DNA from: JAXGPP01 sp040766885
GTDB taxonomy: Bacteria > Planctomycetota > Planctomycetia > Pirellulales > Thermoguttaceae
Direction: 5' to 3'
Assembly: GCA_040766885.1 (NCBI GenBank)
Contig: JAXGPP010000011.1
Span: 1-64,000 of the forward strand
DNA: 64,000 nucleotides
Within the stretch, counting starts at the first letter, position 1, and every line of letters starts with the position of its first letter. The position numbers and the translations under genes are program-made. The notes under the pieces were generated by a model. It searched no databases. It was not told the origin of the DNA and was given only the letters and a program-made list of their open reading frames with translations. Positions 9,544 through 19,562 of the stretch are shown piece after piece.

Positions 9544-11807
9544 CGTTCTTTCCGCACAACTGCATCCCATATTCTCCGAATATCGCAGGGTGGGGAAGTT
9601 CAGCGGTAGAGCGTGACGGGTAGGGAGAGGAGGCGGAGGAGTTGACGGTGGAGCGGGGAGAGTTTGGTGGTGAATTGGATCGGTTCGCTGCCGGGACGGG
9701 TGAAGACGTGACGCTGGGTGGGGTCGAAGAGGTCGAACAGGCGACGCGCCGTGGGGCGCCGGCAGTCGCGGTCCTCGGGGTACATCGGCAGGGCCGCCAG
9801 GCCGTGGTCGCGCATCGCCTGCCGCAGCGCACGCTCGATGAGCGACTCCGCCAATAGCGCGAAGAAGTAGACGCAGAGGAAGCCCTCGATGCGGGCCACG
9901 TCCTTGAGGAACACCGGGGCCACGCGGTAATCGGTCTTGAGCTGCTCGAAGCGGCGTTCGATCGGCGGCTGCCGTTTGTAGGCCTCAAGCACCTCCCGGG
10001 CGTCGAGTTGCGTGTCGTTGGTCACGAGGGGAAAGAGGCCGTCGGTAAGCCGCTCCCGGGCCAGCTCGGCTTCGTCGATCGTGTACTCCAGATCGAAGCG
10101 CACCGACTCCTCGCGGACGTAGGTGGTGTCCTTGCCGGGACGTCCGCGGCGGCTCTGGCGGAAGGTCTCTTCCACACGCTGGTCGATCTGCACCCGGAGC
10201 CAGGTCGCGGCCTGATGGCGGTCGAGGATCTCCGCCACGGCGGCGAGTACTTTCGCCTCCTCCCGCAGCCGCGACCGTGGCGACCGCAGCCGCTGTTGCA
10301 GGTCACGCAGTTCCTGCTGGGCCTGAGCCAGCCGCCGGCCGCGGGCGGCCAGGTCCAGCTCAGCCTTGCGGGTGCTCGAGTACCACCACAGCCGATAGCC
10401 TTCGGGAAGCGCTTCCGGCGGCGAAACGACGGCATAATGATCGACCACCTCCCCCTCATCGTCGGCCTTGTCCCCGAGCGGCTCCCAGGCGACCTGGCCG
10501 GCGCGGAGCCGCTGGCGGAAGTCGCCGTCCTCGCGACGGGTGCGCGGCAGCACGCTCACGAAGCGGCCGCCGCGCTGGGCGATGTAGTTCATGTTCTCTA
10601 CCGTGGCCAGCTTGCAGTCGGCCACGTAGAGGAAGTCGCGCCGGCCGGCCAACTGGCAGAGCAAGTCCCAGCTCTCGACGTGGGTGCGGTCGTCGGTCAC
10701 GTTGCCGCTGGCCACGCGGAAGGCCACCGGGACCCCGCCGTCGCGGGTGACGGTGAGGATATACAGCAGTTGCTTGAGGTCGGGGCGATGGTCCTTGTTG
10801 TGGCCCCAGGTGATGGCCACCGTCGGCTTGCCGTGACGGGCGGCCCCTTGGCTGGCGCTGGCGTACAGGCCGCAGAAGGAGACGGTGGTCGAGTCGTTGT
10901 GCAGCTCGTCGAGATGGAGGTCGAACTGGCGCACGATGTGGCGCATGAGGGCCAGCACGAGCGACGGCCGGTCGGCGCGGAAGAGGGCCGTCAGGGCCCG
11001 GCCGCCGCGGTCGTCGTTCCAGGCGGCCACTTGTTCCGGCTTCAGTCCGAGGCCGGCCGGATCGTGTCCCGCGATCCACTCGCCCACGGCATACAGCGGC
11101 GTGCGGGAGAGCAGGATCTGCTTGACGAGGATCACCACCGCGCGGGCGGTGGGGATCTTGGTGCGGCGATCGTCGCCAGGGAGGAACTCGGCGAGCAGCG
11201 CTTCGAGCTTCATCCGCTGGAGGAAGTCCTCGACGATCGGCAGCGCGCCGGTGGTCCAGGACCGCAGCGCGGCCGGGCCGCGGCGGGCGACGTGTCCGGA
11301 GGATCGGCTGCGCGGGCGACGGGAGGTGGTGGAGCGTCGAGTCGAACGGGAAGCTTTCTTCATCGTGAAAACCCTTTCCGGCGGAGTGTGGCCGCGCGGG
11401 GCGGCCAGTGTCGGCCGCCCCGCGACGGGCAAAGTGCCGCAGGAAGGAAATGTCGCGTTCGACACAACGTCAAGGCGCGCCGCCGAGGGTGTGAACACTT
11501 ACGACACGGACCATCGACGTAAGTCCAGTCCGACTCGACTTACGTCGAGAGCCTTCGCCCTAAGTATCGCGAACTCGAATGCGGACCGCGCGCCGGACAT
11601 TGCCGCGTCGCACGACCGGATGAAGAATGCCCCCAACGCGCGGCGCCGCTGCCGAACCTGGCCGGCGGTTGCCCTGCCTCCGCCCTTGCCCGGCGCTACG
11701 CCCCGCGCCCCGCATCGTCCCACTCACACACACCGCCGGCCACCGTCCCGCCTGGACCCGCCCCATGAAATTCCAAGATAATCAACGGCAGTTGTGCGGA
11801 AAGAACG
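9544..11807 (-). mobile_element. IS1634-family insertion sequence, complete
   Basis: The element is 2264 bp with perfect 20-bp terminal inverted repeats beginning CGTTCTTTCCGC. It is flanked by a 6-bp target duplication TTCCAC (9538-9543 and 11808-11813). It encodes one transposase. Intact ends and duplication show a recent, simple insertion. It landed directly upstream of the small HTH-like gene at 9315-9533. Confidence 0.93.
9600..11363 (-). CDS. IS1634-family DDE transposase
   Basis: Starting at the ATG at 11363 (MKKASRS), the protein is ~587 aa; an upstream in-frame ATG at 11498 adds an unlikely extension. The N-terminus is basic (many Arg/Ser). The central part matches IS1634/IS4-superfamily transposases, with VADCKLATVEN around one catalytic Asp and a late RRFEQLKTDYRVAPVFLKD segment typical of the family's Y-(2)-R-(3)-E-(6)-K-like region. 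No internal stop is seen. A 415-bp internal piece of this gene (10755-11169) reappears inverted at 15031-15445. Confidence 0.9.
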   Translation of the reverse strand: MKKASRSTRRSTTSRRPRSRSSGHVARRGPAALRSWTTGALPIVEDFLQRMKLEALLAEFLPGDDRRTKIPTARAVVILVKQILLSRTPLYAVGEWIAGHDPAGLGLKPEQVAAWNDDRGGRALTALFRADRPSLVLALMRHIVRQFDLHLDELHNDSTTVSFCGLYASASQGAARHGKPTVAITWGHNKDHRPDLKQLLYILTVTRDGGVPVAFRVASGNVTDDRTHVESWDLLCQLAGRRDFLYVADCKLATVENMNYIAQRGGRFVSVLPRTRREDGDFRQRLRAGQVAWEPLGDKADDEGEVVDHYAVVSPPEALPEGYRLWWYSSTRKAELDLAARGRRLAQAQQELRDLQQRLRSPRSRLREEAKVLAAVAEILDRHQAATWLRVQIDQRVEETFRQSRRGRPGKDTTYVREESVRFDLEYTIDEAELARERLTDGLFPLVTNDTQLDAREVLEAYKRQPPIERRFEQLKTDYRVAPVFLKDVARIEGFLCVYFFALLAESLIERALRQAMRDHGLAALPMYPEDRDCRRPTARRLFDLFDPTQRHVFTRPGSEPIQFTTKLSPLHRQLLRLLSLPVTLYR

Positions 11808-12027
11808 TTCCACTCCTTTTATGCCCTTGTTATCGCCAAAGAGATCCGCGAGTAATCGGGATCTCCGGCGGTGTGGGATTCGGATCCACGTAATCGGTGT
11901 GGGTTGTCTGAGAGATGGGTGGCCCGCGAGACCTCTTCCCTGATCTCGCGGGCGCGGAAGTTCGTGTTGAACACGGATTACCAGAGAACTTCCCATTCGT
12001 TGCGTCCGTGTTCGCGTCCCTTGCCGA
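11808..12027. other. Short non-coding stretch between the IS1634 element and the istB remnant
   Basis: The stretch starts with the TTCCAC duplication, then holds the original upstream region of the 9315-9533 gene (AGGAG on the minus strand). It is followed by sequence that may be the outer end of a vanished IS21-type element. No gene is recognised. Confidence 0.4.
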
Positions 12028-12147
12028 TGGTTCGGCGACAACCTTGGCGCGCATGCCCTTCATCCACTCGCGGAAGCCGTAACTCTCGGCATTCATCTCG
12101 AAGACGTGGCAACGGTGCGTCAGCCGGTCCAAGAGTGCCACCATCAT
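12028..12147 (-). pseudogene. C-terminal remnant of an IS21-family IstB ATPase
   Basis: The minus-strand frame reads ALLDRLTHRCHVFEMN followed by ESYGFREWMKG, the characteristic C-terminus of IstB, the ATP-binding helper of IS21 transposition. The rest of istB and all of istA are missing. The fragment abuts the 3' end of drmD, so an IS21-type element once lay here and was mostly deleted. Confidence 0.75.
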
Positions 12148-12151
12148 GGGC

Positions 12152-15030
12152 TCACCGCGAGATTGGCCGTGTCCCGCTCTGATCTCCAGCCAAAGTCGCC
12201 TGGGGAGCCAGCGAAATCCGGCAGCCTGCGATGGCGGTCTCGAGCTCAGCTGGGGTCATTTTCTCGGTCAGGTACGTGAGCAAGTCTTCCTGTCGCGGCT
12301 GGCCGAAGACGAGGCGGTAGACTGCCAGGCTGCGCTTAAGCCACTCGAACCGCTCGACCTCCTTGCTGAAGGGGAGGATCGGCACGCGCCGTTCCACACA
12401 GGCTCCGTCGGGGATCTCGAATACCCAGTATGGAACAAGGTCGCTGGCACCCGATGGGCGCTCGCTCCGGGCAAACTCGAACAGATGGTGCCATGGATCG
12501 CCCTCTCCGTTCCAACTGCTGCGGAGATTGGCGAGACCGTATCGGCGCGCGATGTTCTTGCGGACAGCGTGCCCTTTATAGCGATGGACCCGCCCCTCAC
12601 GTTGCTCGAGGTCCACCGGATTGGACGGCAGGTTCCAGTGCACGACGGCATGGCACCACGTGTGGAAATCCAGACCTTCCTGGCCGATGGATGTGGAGGC
12701 GAGGATAAAGGGACGGAAGGGCGAGTTGAACGCCTCACGGACCGTCTCGGCGCGGGCCACCGTCGAGTTCTTGTCGTCACGAAGTTCCGCGAACCGCAGC
12801 GCGAACCGACAGCGGAGCGTAAAATGGTGAAAATCGATCCTCTGGTTTCTCGGCTGTACATGAATCTCGTCGACCCGCAGCGGAGCCGTGCGGATCGAGA
12901 GGGCATCTGCAAGCGCCTCGCTGATCTTCGTCACGCGAGTCTTGCAGTCACTGTCGACAAGCCCGAGCGATTCTTTGAGGACGTGCAATTGCTCATCCAG
13001 GAGCGCTTGGAGATTCCCTGCCAGGCAGTAATCCAAGACCAGTTGCCAGTAAGACTCCTCCTCGGTTCCGCCGCGCAGCACCGCGATCGACTCAGGAAGG
13101 TTGAACAGTGTCCGAAAGCCGCCGGCAATCCGGGCGGCCGCATTCAGGATTGAGAGATCGTCCAACGCCATGTCCCCGGTCACCCGACTCAGGGCGCGCA
13201 AGGAGCAGACTCCTGGCCCAGCAAGCGCGAACTCGGCCAGCACTTGCAGCAGATCCTCTGGAGGTCGCCCCAGTGGCGGATCAACTCGCCCCTGCATCGC
13301 GTCGGCCAGGGTGCGCAGGTGATCACGGAATCCCGCGCCCGGATCGTCTTCGTGACCCGCCCCGACTGAAGCCCAGCCTTCCTCCGCAGTGCACCACTTA
13401 AGCGCGCCGGGATAACGCTCAGCGTCCAGCAATGCCGCAGCGGCCCAATACCACCGCTGATCCGCCGGCCCATCAGGACTGCTCTCGGGCATCGCCCTCA
13501 GCGGTCCCGCGAGTGCCCCCTCGGCAGCGGCTCGCATCTGCTCCAGTGGAAGCGGCCCGTTGGCGCCTGAGCGCAGTGCAATTTGGAGAGGATCGACCGA
13601 ACTGGCCAGCGTGGCGGACGGATAGAGCAGGGCCATGACCGGCATGCCAGTCAAGCGGTTTTCGCGTCCGCGGGTAAATCTCAGAAGCGGTCGCAGTTGA
13701 TCATACAGGCTGCTCTGGCTGAGGCCGCGGTCCAATCCCTCCAGCATGCGGCGTTCCGCCTCATAGGAGCAGACGGCGGCGATCGAGTCGGGCACCGCAT
13801 TCCACGCGGTGAACACCAAGGACTTGGTGACGTCGCCGATTCCAGCATAGGCTTCCGCGGGCTCGGAGTAGGGCATCGACGGCGGCAGCCAGAGGATGCG
13901 CCAAAGGTCGCGGTCCAGCGTGTCGGCGATCAGCGACCGCATCCGCGCGTTGGCCGGATCAACCGGCTCATACCGCTCGAATTGGCGGCGTTTCAACAGG
14001 TGGTTCTCGGCTGCGGCAAGGCTATCGACGAGTCCGACTGGAGGAGCCTCGCATACTCGCTCAAGCCGGCGCCGGATCTCGTATTGGCGCAGGAAATTGA
14101 GCACATATGGACAGGACTTCCAGTACTCGATCATGTCGCCGGCACCGAGCGCCTGGGCGGCCCGGTCCGCCACGGCCGCATGTTGCAGATCAACCGGCTT
14201 GAGCGATGCCGGTCGCGGGGGCTCGGCCAGCATCGCATCGCGGCGGGCCGTCATCTCCACGCGTTCTGTTCGGCACATCACGCGGCGGAGCCGATCCTGA
14301 AGCGCATCGCGCGCCATCCGGGCGGGGTTCCCATCGCAGGAGTTCAGGCCGTAGATGGCGCGGCGGAAATCCCGGAGCTCCACTTCGATTTGCCCCACTT
14401 CAGTGGCGTCGTTGAACAGGAATCCGAGCGTGCGGACGAAGTCGGGATAGTGGTCATCGTCCTGCTCGTGGTCAAGCGAGAGCATCTTGTAGGGCGTTGC
14501 CGAGAGCAGGAGCGCCCGGACCTGTGGGTACGTGAACAGCTCCCGGGCGAGTTGCGCTGCCTCGTCTTCGCCGTCGAGCAGGTCACGAAAACGCTGGAAC
14601 TCGTCCAGGATCACCAAGTCCGGCTCCAAGGCGTGCAGACAGACGGCAGCAAGCTTGAGCCGGAGCTCACCTACAAGTGCGTTGCGGTCGACGCTATCTT
14701 GCCCCGACACGTTCTTTCTGTGCCTGTGGAATCGCTGGCTCACATCCTCGAGTCTGTCGCGCAGAGTCGTGTCACGACGGACTGCCTCGCGGAAATGCTC
14801 GGACAGCGTCTCGTCGATCTTGATTTCCTGCCGGGCTGAAAGCCAACGCCAGTTCTCCCGGCCGGCGGCACACTGCAGCAGATTCCGCAACCCGGAACGG
14901 TCGACCCACGGCTCTTGTTGCAGCATGCGGTAAACGACGGCCCGCTCCTGCATCACGCCACTGCTCGACTTGAGATCGAACGTGGTCCCCGGCGTGAAGC
15001 TCACGAAATTGACATCGTTCTTGGCGAGGC
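12152..15030 (-). pseudogene. drmD: DISARM SNF2-like helicase DrmD, N-terminally truncated
   Basis: DrmD is the SNF2-type ATPase that marks class 1 DISARM, a restriction-like anti-phage system. About 960 codons remain. They include the Walker B/DEAH-like box LVILDEFQRF, motif III LLLSATPYKM, and the C-terminal helicase half with GQEGLDFHTW and a REGRVHRYKGHAVR motif VI. The N-terminal lobe with the Walker A site is gone: upstream of 15031 the frame runs into the antisense of a 415-bp IS1634 transposase fragment, which supplies a spurious start at 15430. Without Walker A the protein cannot be an active translocase. Its 3' end abuts an istB remnant. It is transcribed in the same direction as the other drm genes. 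Confidence 0.85.
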
Positions 15031-15445
15031 TCGCCGCACCAAGATCCCCACCGCCCGCGCGGTGGTGATCCTCGTCAAGCAGATCCTGCTCTCCCGCACG
15101 CCGCTGTATGCCGTGGGCGAGTGGATCGCGGGACACGATCCGGCCGGCCTCGGACTGAAGCCGGAACAAGTGGCCGCCTGGAACGACGACCGCGGCGGCC
15201 GGGCCCTGACGGCCCTCTTCCGCGCCGACCGGCCGTCGCTCGTGCTGGCCCTCATGCGCCACATCGTGCGCCAGTTCGACCTCCATCTCGACGAGCTGCA
15301 CAACGACTCGACCACCGTCTCCTTCTGCGGCCTGTACGCCAGCGCCAGCCAAGGGGCCGCCCGTCACGGCAAGCCGACGGTGGCCATCACCTGGGGCCAC
15401 AACAAGGACCATCGCCCCGACCTCAAGCAACTGCTGTATATCCTC
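15031..15445 (+). repeat. Internal IS1634 transposase fragment, inverted copy
   Basis: These 415 bp look identical to the reverse complement of 10755-11169, the middle of the nearby IS1634-family transposase. Neither terminal repeat is present and no target duplication is visible. It sits exactly where drmD loses its 5' end and a DUF6361-like gene loses its 3' end. It is either the scar of a deletion that followed an IS insertion or a misassembly at a repeat. Confidence 0.9.
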
Positions 15446-15531
15446 TCCTTCTCCTGAAACAGAGCGATGATCCGCAGGCTCCGCTCCCGGGCAGCGGCGT
15501 CATGATCGATCCAGGTCAGCGTGGAGGGCAT
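15446..15531 (-). pseudogene. 5' fragment of a DUF6361-like gene
   Basis: From the ATG at 15531 the frame encodes MPSTLTWIDHD and then RIIALFQEKE, matching the start of DUF6361-family proteins as I recall them. These are often seen beside defence helicases. Only ~28 codons survive before the IS1634 fragment. The identification rests on this short match. Confidence 0.5.
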
Positions 15532-15566
15532 GGGGGCCTCGTTCCAAATGTGGATCCCGTTGCAGA

Positions 15567-15824
15567 TCAGTCCGCCAGTTTGGCGGGCCAGATGCCGTTG
15601 ATCGGGTCCTTGTAGAGCTCGTGGGGCTCGGCGTATTCCATAGCATCCGGATCGTTGACTGGCGCAACGGTCAGCCGATAGCGGACCGGATCTCCCTGGC
15701 CGACATAGATCGTTGGCAGATCGGCCTCGTTCTCATGCCCCACCAGCGCGTACACGCCCGTTCGAGAAGCCTCCTGGCGTTGCTTCGCCTGAGTAAAGAC
15801 TCGTACCAAGAAGGGGCGTGGCAT
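15567..15824 (-). pseudogene. Truncated GIY-YIG nuclease-like protein
   Basis: The 85-aa frame from the ATG at 15824 contains TGVYALVG and, 10 residues on, TIYVGQGDPVRYRL. This is the GIY-YIG core as found in stand-alone GIY-YIG proteins of defence islands. The N-terminal extension and the C-terminal two thirds of the domain (catalytic Glu/Asn region) are missing, so it is a remnant. It lies between the OLD nuclease gene and the DUF6361 fragment, on the same strand. Confidence 0.6.
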
Positions 15825-15936
15825 AATTGAGTGATTCTGAATACAGCAAACGGTGGTTCCAGTGGTTTTGCCCGGAACCAGATACGAAAGCACAGTCAAG
15901 TTCAACCAGCTGTCAGCAGTGCACGGCAATCATGGC

Positions 15937-17655
15937 CTATTCAGTAGCAACCTTGTCGTGTCCACTCTGGAGGCGAACTTCCAACGCGGCCGCGAGCGCG
16001 TCGAATGCGGATCGCTTGTGGGTGTTGAGGGCATTCTGAGGGATGGCGGCCACGGCCTCTGCCACCCGTTGTTTCACATCCATCTTAATCCGATCGTCCC
16101 ATTTCTTCCCCTGATTCTCGAATGCTGCCTGCATTCGGCTGGACCACTTCTTCTTCCCTTTGAACGCGGGGCACTGGAGCGAAATCCGGTAAGCGTTCGT
16201 GAGTACGCTTTCGTACGCGGCCTCGTCGTACATGTCCTCGATCTCCGATTCAGCCATGCCCTGGCACACGGAATAGTTGACATCGGCATCGGTGAGCAAT
16301 CCCTGAACGCGGGCCCTTTCAAAGGCGTCGGCTCCCGCCTTGTCGTTGTCCAGAAAACAGTGGCATGCGCACAGGGCATCCCGAACCAAGCCAGCCTTGT
16401 AAGCGAGGTTCGCGCCACCGGACAGCGAGTCCACCGCAATCGTGCCCTGGTCAAGTGCCTGCTTCAGGAGCACCGAGGAATGACCAAGCAAGGCCGACAA
16501 AGCGATTCGGTCGTCTTCGCCTTCCACCAGCAGAACCAGTTCGGCGTGCCGAAGGTTATCGGAAGATCGGACACCCAGTATATCGCGGATCTCTTGAATG
16601 CTCTTCGCTGGTCTGGCTCTGCTCTTGTTGACGATGATGTTGCTGGTGAGCTTGGCACGGTCAACGAACAGAGGGCAGTGGGTGGTGATGACAACTTGAT
16701 GCTTCGTTGCGAGTTCCTGAATGACCTCTTTCAAAGCATGAATGGCCTTTGGGTGGAGATGGGATTCGGGCTCTTCAGCAGCAATCACAAGGTTCCGTCC
16801 TCGGGCACCGCGTTCCGAGGCGTGTCGCATGATCCCCAGCGCAGCGAGGCTCTGGGCTCCGTCGCCCTTGTATTGAAGTTCGGTAGGAACGCCATCGTCG
16901 ACAATAATTTCCGAGGATCTTCGGAACGCTCGGTATCGTTGGTCGGTCTGAATCTGGACGTTCACGCCGCGGATCGCTGGCAAGAACTGTACCAACGTGC
17001 CGCGGATCGCCTCTGATAGCTTGTCAAGAATCGGCTGCTGCAACTCGGCAATCCGATTCAGAGACGCTTGGTACTCTGGGTTCGACTCAGCGGCCTGCAA
17101 TTCCCGCTCGACCATTTCGTCTACTATCTCTTGCGCAGATCGCGCCGTCCTGACCGCAGGGATGTAGTCAAAGTCGAGTCGGTCGGCCACAAAGGCGGCA
17201 ATCTTGTCGGACTTTCGCGAGAGGGCCTGCCCGCCAGGGCCCTTCTTGCTTACCTTGACCTCGCACTTCTTCGGGCCCAACTCCAGGCGAATTGGCAGTG
17301 TGCCGTTCAGGCTGCTCTTAGTCTCTTCCTTGAACTCCTCGATTTCCTCGTCAGTCAGACGAAATTCAAGAATCAAGACCGACTCACCATTCAGTTTCTT
17401 CGCCTGCAACGAGATCGGAAAATCTCTCTCCCATTCGAAAAAGCGATGGTAGTGAAATCTGCCTTGACCGATAGCTCCGGTGGCCTGTGGGAACCTTCCC
17501 TTGGTCAGTACCTGCATGGCGGCGACAAGGGCTTTCAGGATGTTTGACTTGCCCTCGTTGTTTGGCCCGACGAGAATGGTCGAGCGTTCAATCGGAAGCT
17601 TGTGTGCTTTGGTAATACTGCGGTAGTTCTGCACTGTGAATGACACGAGGTCCAT
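15937..17655 (-). CDS. OLD-family ATP-dependent nuclease (AAA ATPase + Toprim)
   Basis: The 572-aa protein has an SMC/RecF-like ATPase N-terminus with Walker A GPNNEGKSNIL (residues ~30-40) and a Walker B region AAEEPESHLHP. A C-terminal Toprim nuclease has LLVEGEDD and FLDNDKAG as metal-binding motifs. OLD nucleases include phage P2 Old and Gabija GajA. The GajB-type UvrD helicase partner is absent, so this is a solitary class 1-type OLD protein or an accessory to the DISARM locus. It lies 172 bp after the FokI-like nuclease gene on the same strand. The frame is intact and all motifs are present. Confidence 0.88.
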   Translation of the reverse strand: MDLVSFTVQNYRSITKAHKLPIERSTILVGPNNEGKSNILKALVAAMQVLTKGRFPQATGAIGQGRFHYHRFFEWERDFPISLQAKKLNGESVLILEFRLTDEEIEEFKEETKSSLNGTLPIRLELGPKKCEVKVSKKGPGGQALSRKSDKIAAFVADRLDFDYIPAVRTARSAQEIVDEMVERELQAAESNPEYQASLNRIAELQQPILDKLSEAIRGTLVQFLPAIRGVNVQIQTDQRYRAFRRSSEIIVDDGVPTELQYKGDGAQSLAALGIMRHASERGARGRNLVIAAEEPESHLHPKAIHALKEVIQELATKHQVVITTHCPLFVDRAKLTSNIIVNKSRARPAKSIQEIRDILGVRSSDNLRHAELVLLVEGEDDRIALSALLGHSSVLLKQALDQGTIAVDSLSGGANLAYKAGLVRDALCACHCFLDNDKAGADAFERARVQGLLTDADVNYSVCQGMAESEIEDMYDEAAYESVLTNAYRISLQCPAFKGKKKWSSRMQAAFENQGKKWDDRIKMDVKQRVAEAVAAIPQNALNTHKRSAFDALAAALEVRLQSGHDKVATE

Positions 17656-17827
17656 AAGATTCCAGCTTCTTTGCCGTGAAGGTCGGCGCTTACTTGGTTC
17701 GTGTGATCTGTCTGTACTGAGCTAATACGCTTGCCTGCGCGCTCTTGCTGGATTGGATTACCGGAGCCGCAACAGCCTCTGCCTTCACGATCGGCCGCTT
17801 CTGACAAACCATTGGTTCGTCTCCCAG

Positions 17828-19192
17828 CTATACCAACTGCTCAATGACGTCTCCCGCGCTGAGAATGCCGCTTGAGCTGAAGAGCCGCTGCAGGCCGTCG
17901 GGTCCGAGGGTCACCTGCAAGGGGGAACGGAGTTTCGTGTCCACCATGGCGACCAGGGTGTCGGCCTCGATCAGGATCACCTCGTTCACGTCGGTTTCCA
18001 TCTTGATCGAGCGGATCGGGTCGTCGAAATCGTCGGCGAACTTGCTCGACACGATGGCATAGTAGATGTTCCGCAGGGCGCGCCGCCGCTTCAGCTCGCG
18101 GCTTTGCGTGGTGATGTACTCGCGGATCGTGCGATCGTCCGTCCCCATGCTGTAGCCATCGGCGCGAATCTTGCCGTCCCAGAGGACGGCGTAGCTTTCG
18201 TCCACGGCGACGGCCACTCCGTCGGGAACGCGACCCTGGCCTTGCCCGAGGAGCTTCGTATCGTAGCCCAGGATGGTCAACGCGGCGTCGATGAACTTCT
18301 CAAACGCCCGGTCAAGCGTGGTGCCGGAACGCCGGGCGAGCTCTTCGAGGCCCGGTTCGTGCCGGGCGATCCGCGGAAGTATGGCCACGATCGGCGGCAC
18401 GTAACTTTCGGGAAGTCGCGTGGCGTCGTCGGCCGGCACGGGAGTAACCCGCGGCCCGTGGTCCTCGCCGGCCGCGGCCGTCTCTTCCGCCTGGGCGGCC
18501 TCGTACGGGTTGCCGCCTCGGAACCAGAAGACGTGTTCGACATCGTAGAGGTGATAGGCGCGGCCCGTGTCGGCCGCAAAAAGCTGGGCCAGTTCTTCGT
18601 GCAGGCGTTTATAGGCACTGTAGTCGTCGGCCAGTTCGCCCGAGGGCTGCCACAGGTTCAGGTCAACCATGGCGTTGACGCTGCTGGTGTAGTAGACCGG
18701 CCAGGTGTCGCGGTCTTGAATGTGCCAGAAGTAGGAAAGGAAGAAAGGGATGCTGCCCGGCTTCGGAGTGCCGTGCCGCGTATTCCCGGCGCCAACCCAC
18801 TGGTCTCCAAGCCGCTGGACGTAGCTGGCAAACGTCTTCATCCGGCTGGAAGCCATCTGCTCATTAGCGGGCAGGGCTATGGCTGATTTGATCTCCTGGT
18901 CGCACTCCTGCAGGTCGTCGGCGACGTTGACCACCATGTTGAAGAACATCTGCCCCTTGATGCCCTTGAAACCCCAGAAGCGATTGCGCTTGTTGAGGCC
19001 GTCGTTCCTGGATTTGAATGCGGCCAGATCGGTGCGGCCGCCGAGGTAGGACTGGACCAGCGGTTTCAACTCGCTCTCGATCAGCGCCGTGCGCTTGCGG
19101 TCCAGATCGCGGTCTTCGTCCAGGACTTGCGTTGCGCCCTGGTATTCGCGGAGCGCCGCCGAAGCCCGTTGTCGTTGTTGTTCAGTCAGCAT
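17828..19192 (-). CDS. FokI-like PD-(D/E)XK nuclease protein, DISARM-linked
   Basis: This 454-aa protein has a C-terminal nuclease core (residues ~290-400) resembling the FokI/AlwI cleavage domain: PDG with Asp324, WDGK with Asp339 and Lys341, then RADGY and a conserved helix TIREYITTQSRELKRRR. The spacing fits PD...DxK. The N-terminal ~230 residues (FFLSYFWHIQD, WPVYYTSSVNAM) form a conserved-looking but unassigned domain, probably DNA or target recognition. An acidic/Pro linker lies at ~232-262. It has no own methylase gene; the only methylase nearby is the broken drmMI. It lies downstream of drmC in the same direction. A role as DISARM effector is inferred. Confidence 0.72.
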   Translation of the reverse strand: MLTEQQRQRASAALREYQGATQVLDEDRDLDRKRTALIESELKPLVQSYLGGRTDLAAFKSRNDGLNKRNRFWGFKGIKGQMFFNMVVNVADDLQECDQEIKSAIALPANEQMASSRMKTFASYVQRLGDQWVGAGNTRHGTPKPGSIPFFLSYFWHIQDRDTWPVYYTSSVNAMVDLNLWQPSGELADDYSAYKRLHEELAQLFAADTGRAYHLYDVEHVFWFRGGNPYEAAQAEETAAAGEDHGPRVTPVPADDATRLPESYVPPIVAILPRIARHEPGLEELARRSGTTLDRAFEKFIDAALTILGYDTKLLGQGQGRVPDGVAVAVDESYAVLWDGKIRADGYSMGTDDRTIREYITTQSRELKRRRALRNIYYAIVSSKFADDFDDPIRSIKMETDVNEVILIEADTLVAMVDTKLRSPLQVTLGPDGLQRLFSSSGILSAGDVIEQLV

Positions 19193-19431
19193 AGGCGGCC
19201 CTTATTTCTTATCAGCTGTAGATGACGGCGACGATTGGAGGCATGGGAACGATCCGCGTCAATTTCCGGCGGCGTGGCGGGGCGGGTGGATGTGGGAGGG
19301 CCAGTCGGCGGGGCAGGGCTGGCCGGGTTGCCAGTCGGGCAGGCTGCCGACGTCGCGGCGAGCGGTGGAGGTGGCGGAGGAGGTAGCGTATTCTGATTCA
19401 CTTCGATCGGGATGGGTTCGTTCGGGTCCAT
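19186..19431 (-). CDS. Possible small proline-rich protein
   Basis: This 81-aa ORF starts at an ATG at 19431 (MDPNEPIPIEVNQN). It contains a run of seven prolines and further Pro/Thr/Ala-rich sequence, and overlaps the start of the FokI-like gene by 7 bp. No strong ribosome binding site is seen and no family is recognised. Overlap and strand fit translational coupling, but biased composition alone can keep such a frame open. Confidence 0.35.
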   Translation of the reverse strand: MDPNEPIPIEVNQNTLPPPPPPPLAATSAACPTGNPASPAPPTGPPTSTRPATPPEIDADRSHASNRRRHLQLIRNKGRLC

Positions 19432-19562
19432 GCGGTTTTCTTCACGGTCAGCGGTATGGCGTGAGGCGAAAGTCCGAGATTCTTGACAAATCGCAGGTTC
19501 GTGCGCCGCCCGCAGCCACTCATGTAACTTCTGTCTCTGTAAGCCCTCCTCCAAATTCGAGA

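Noticed and set aside
10008..11522. Long plus-strand frame opposite the IS1634 transposase
   Set aside because: It is a shadow frame on the reverse strand of a GC-rich transposase gene, with no family features.
15031..15430. Start of the drmD frame at 15430
   Set aside because: The first ~130 codons are antisense to an IS1634 transposase fragment; the helicase similarity begins only near 15020.
15937..17655. Gabija system (GajA)
   Set aside because: The OLD/Toprim protein fits GajA in size, but there is no UvrD-like GajB gene next to it.
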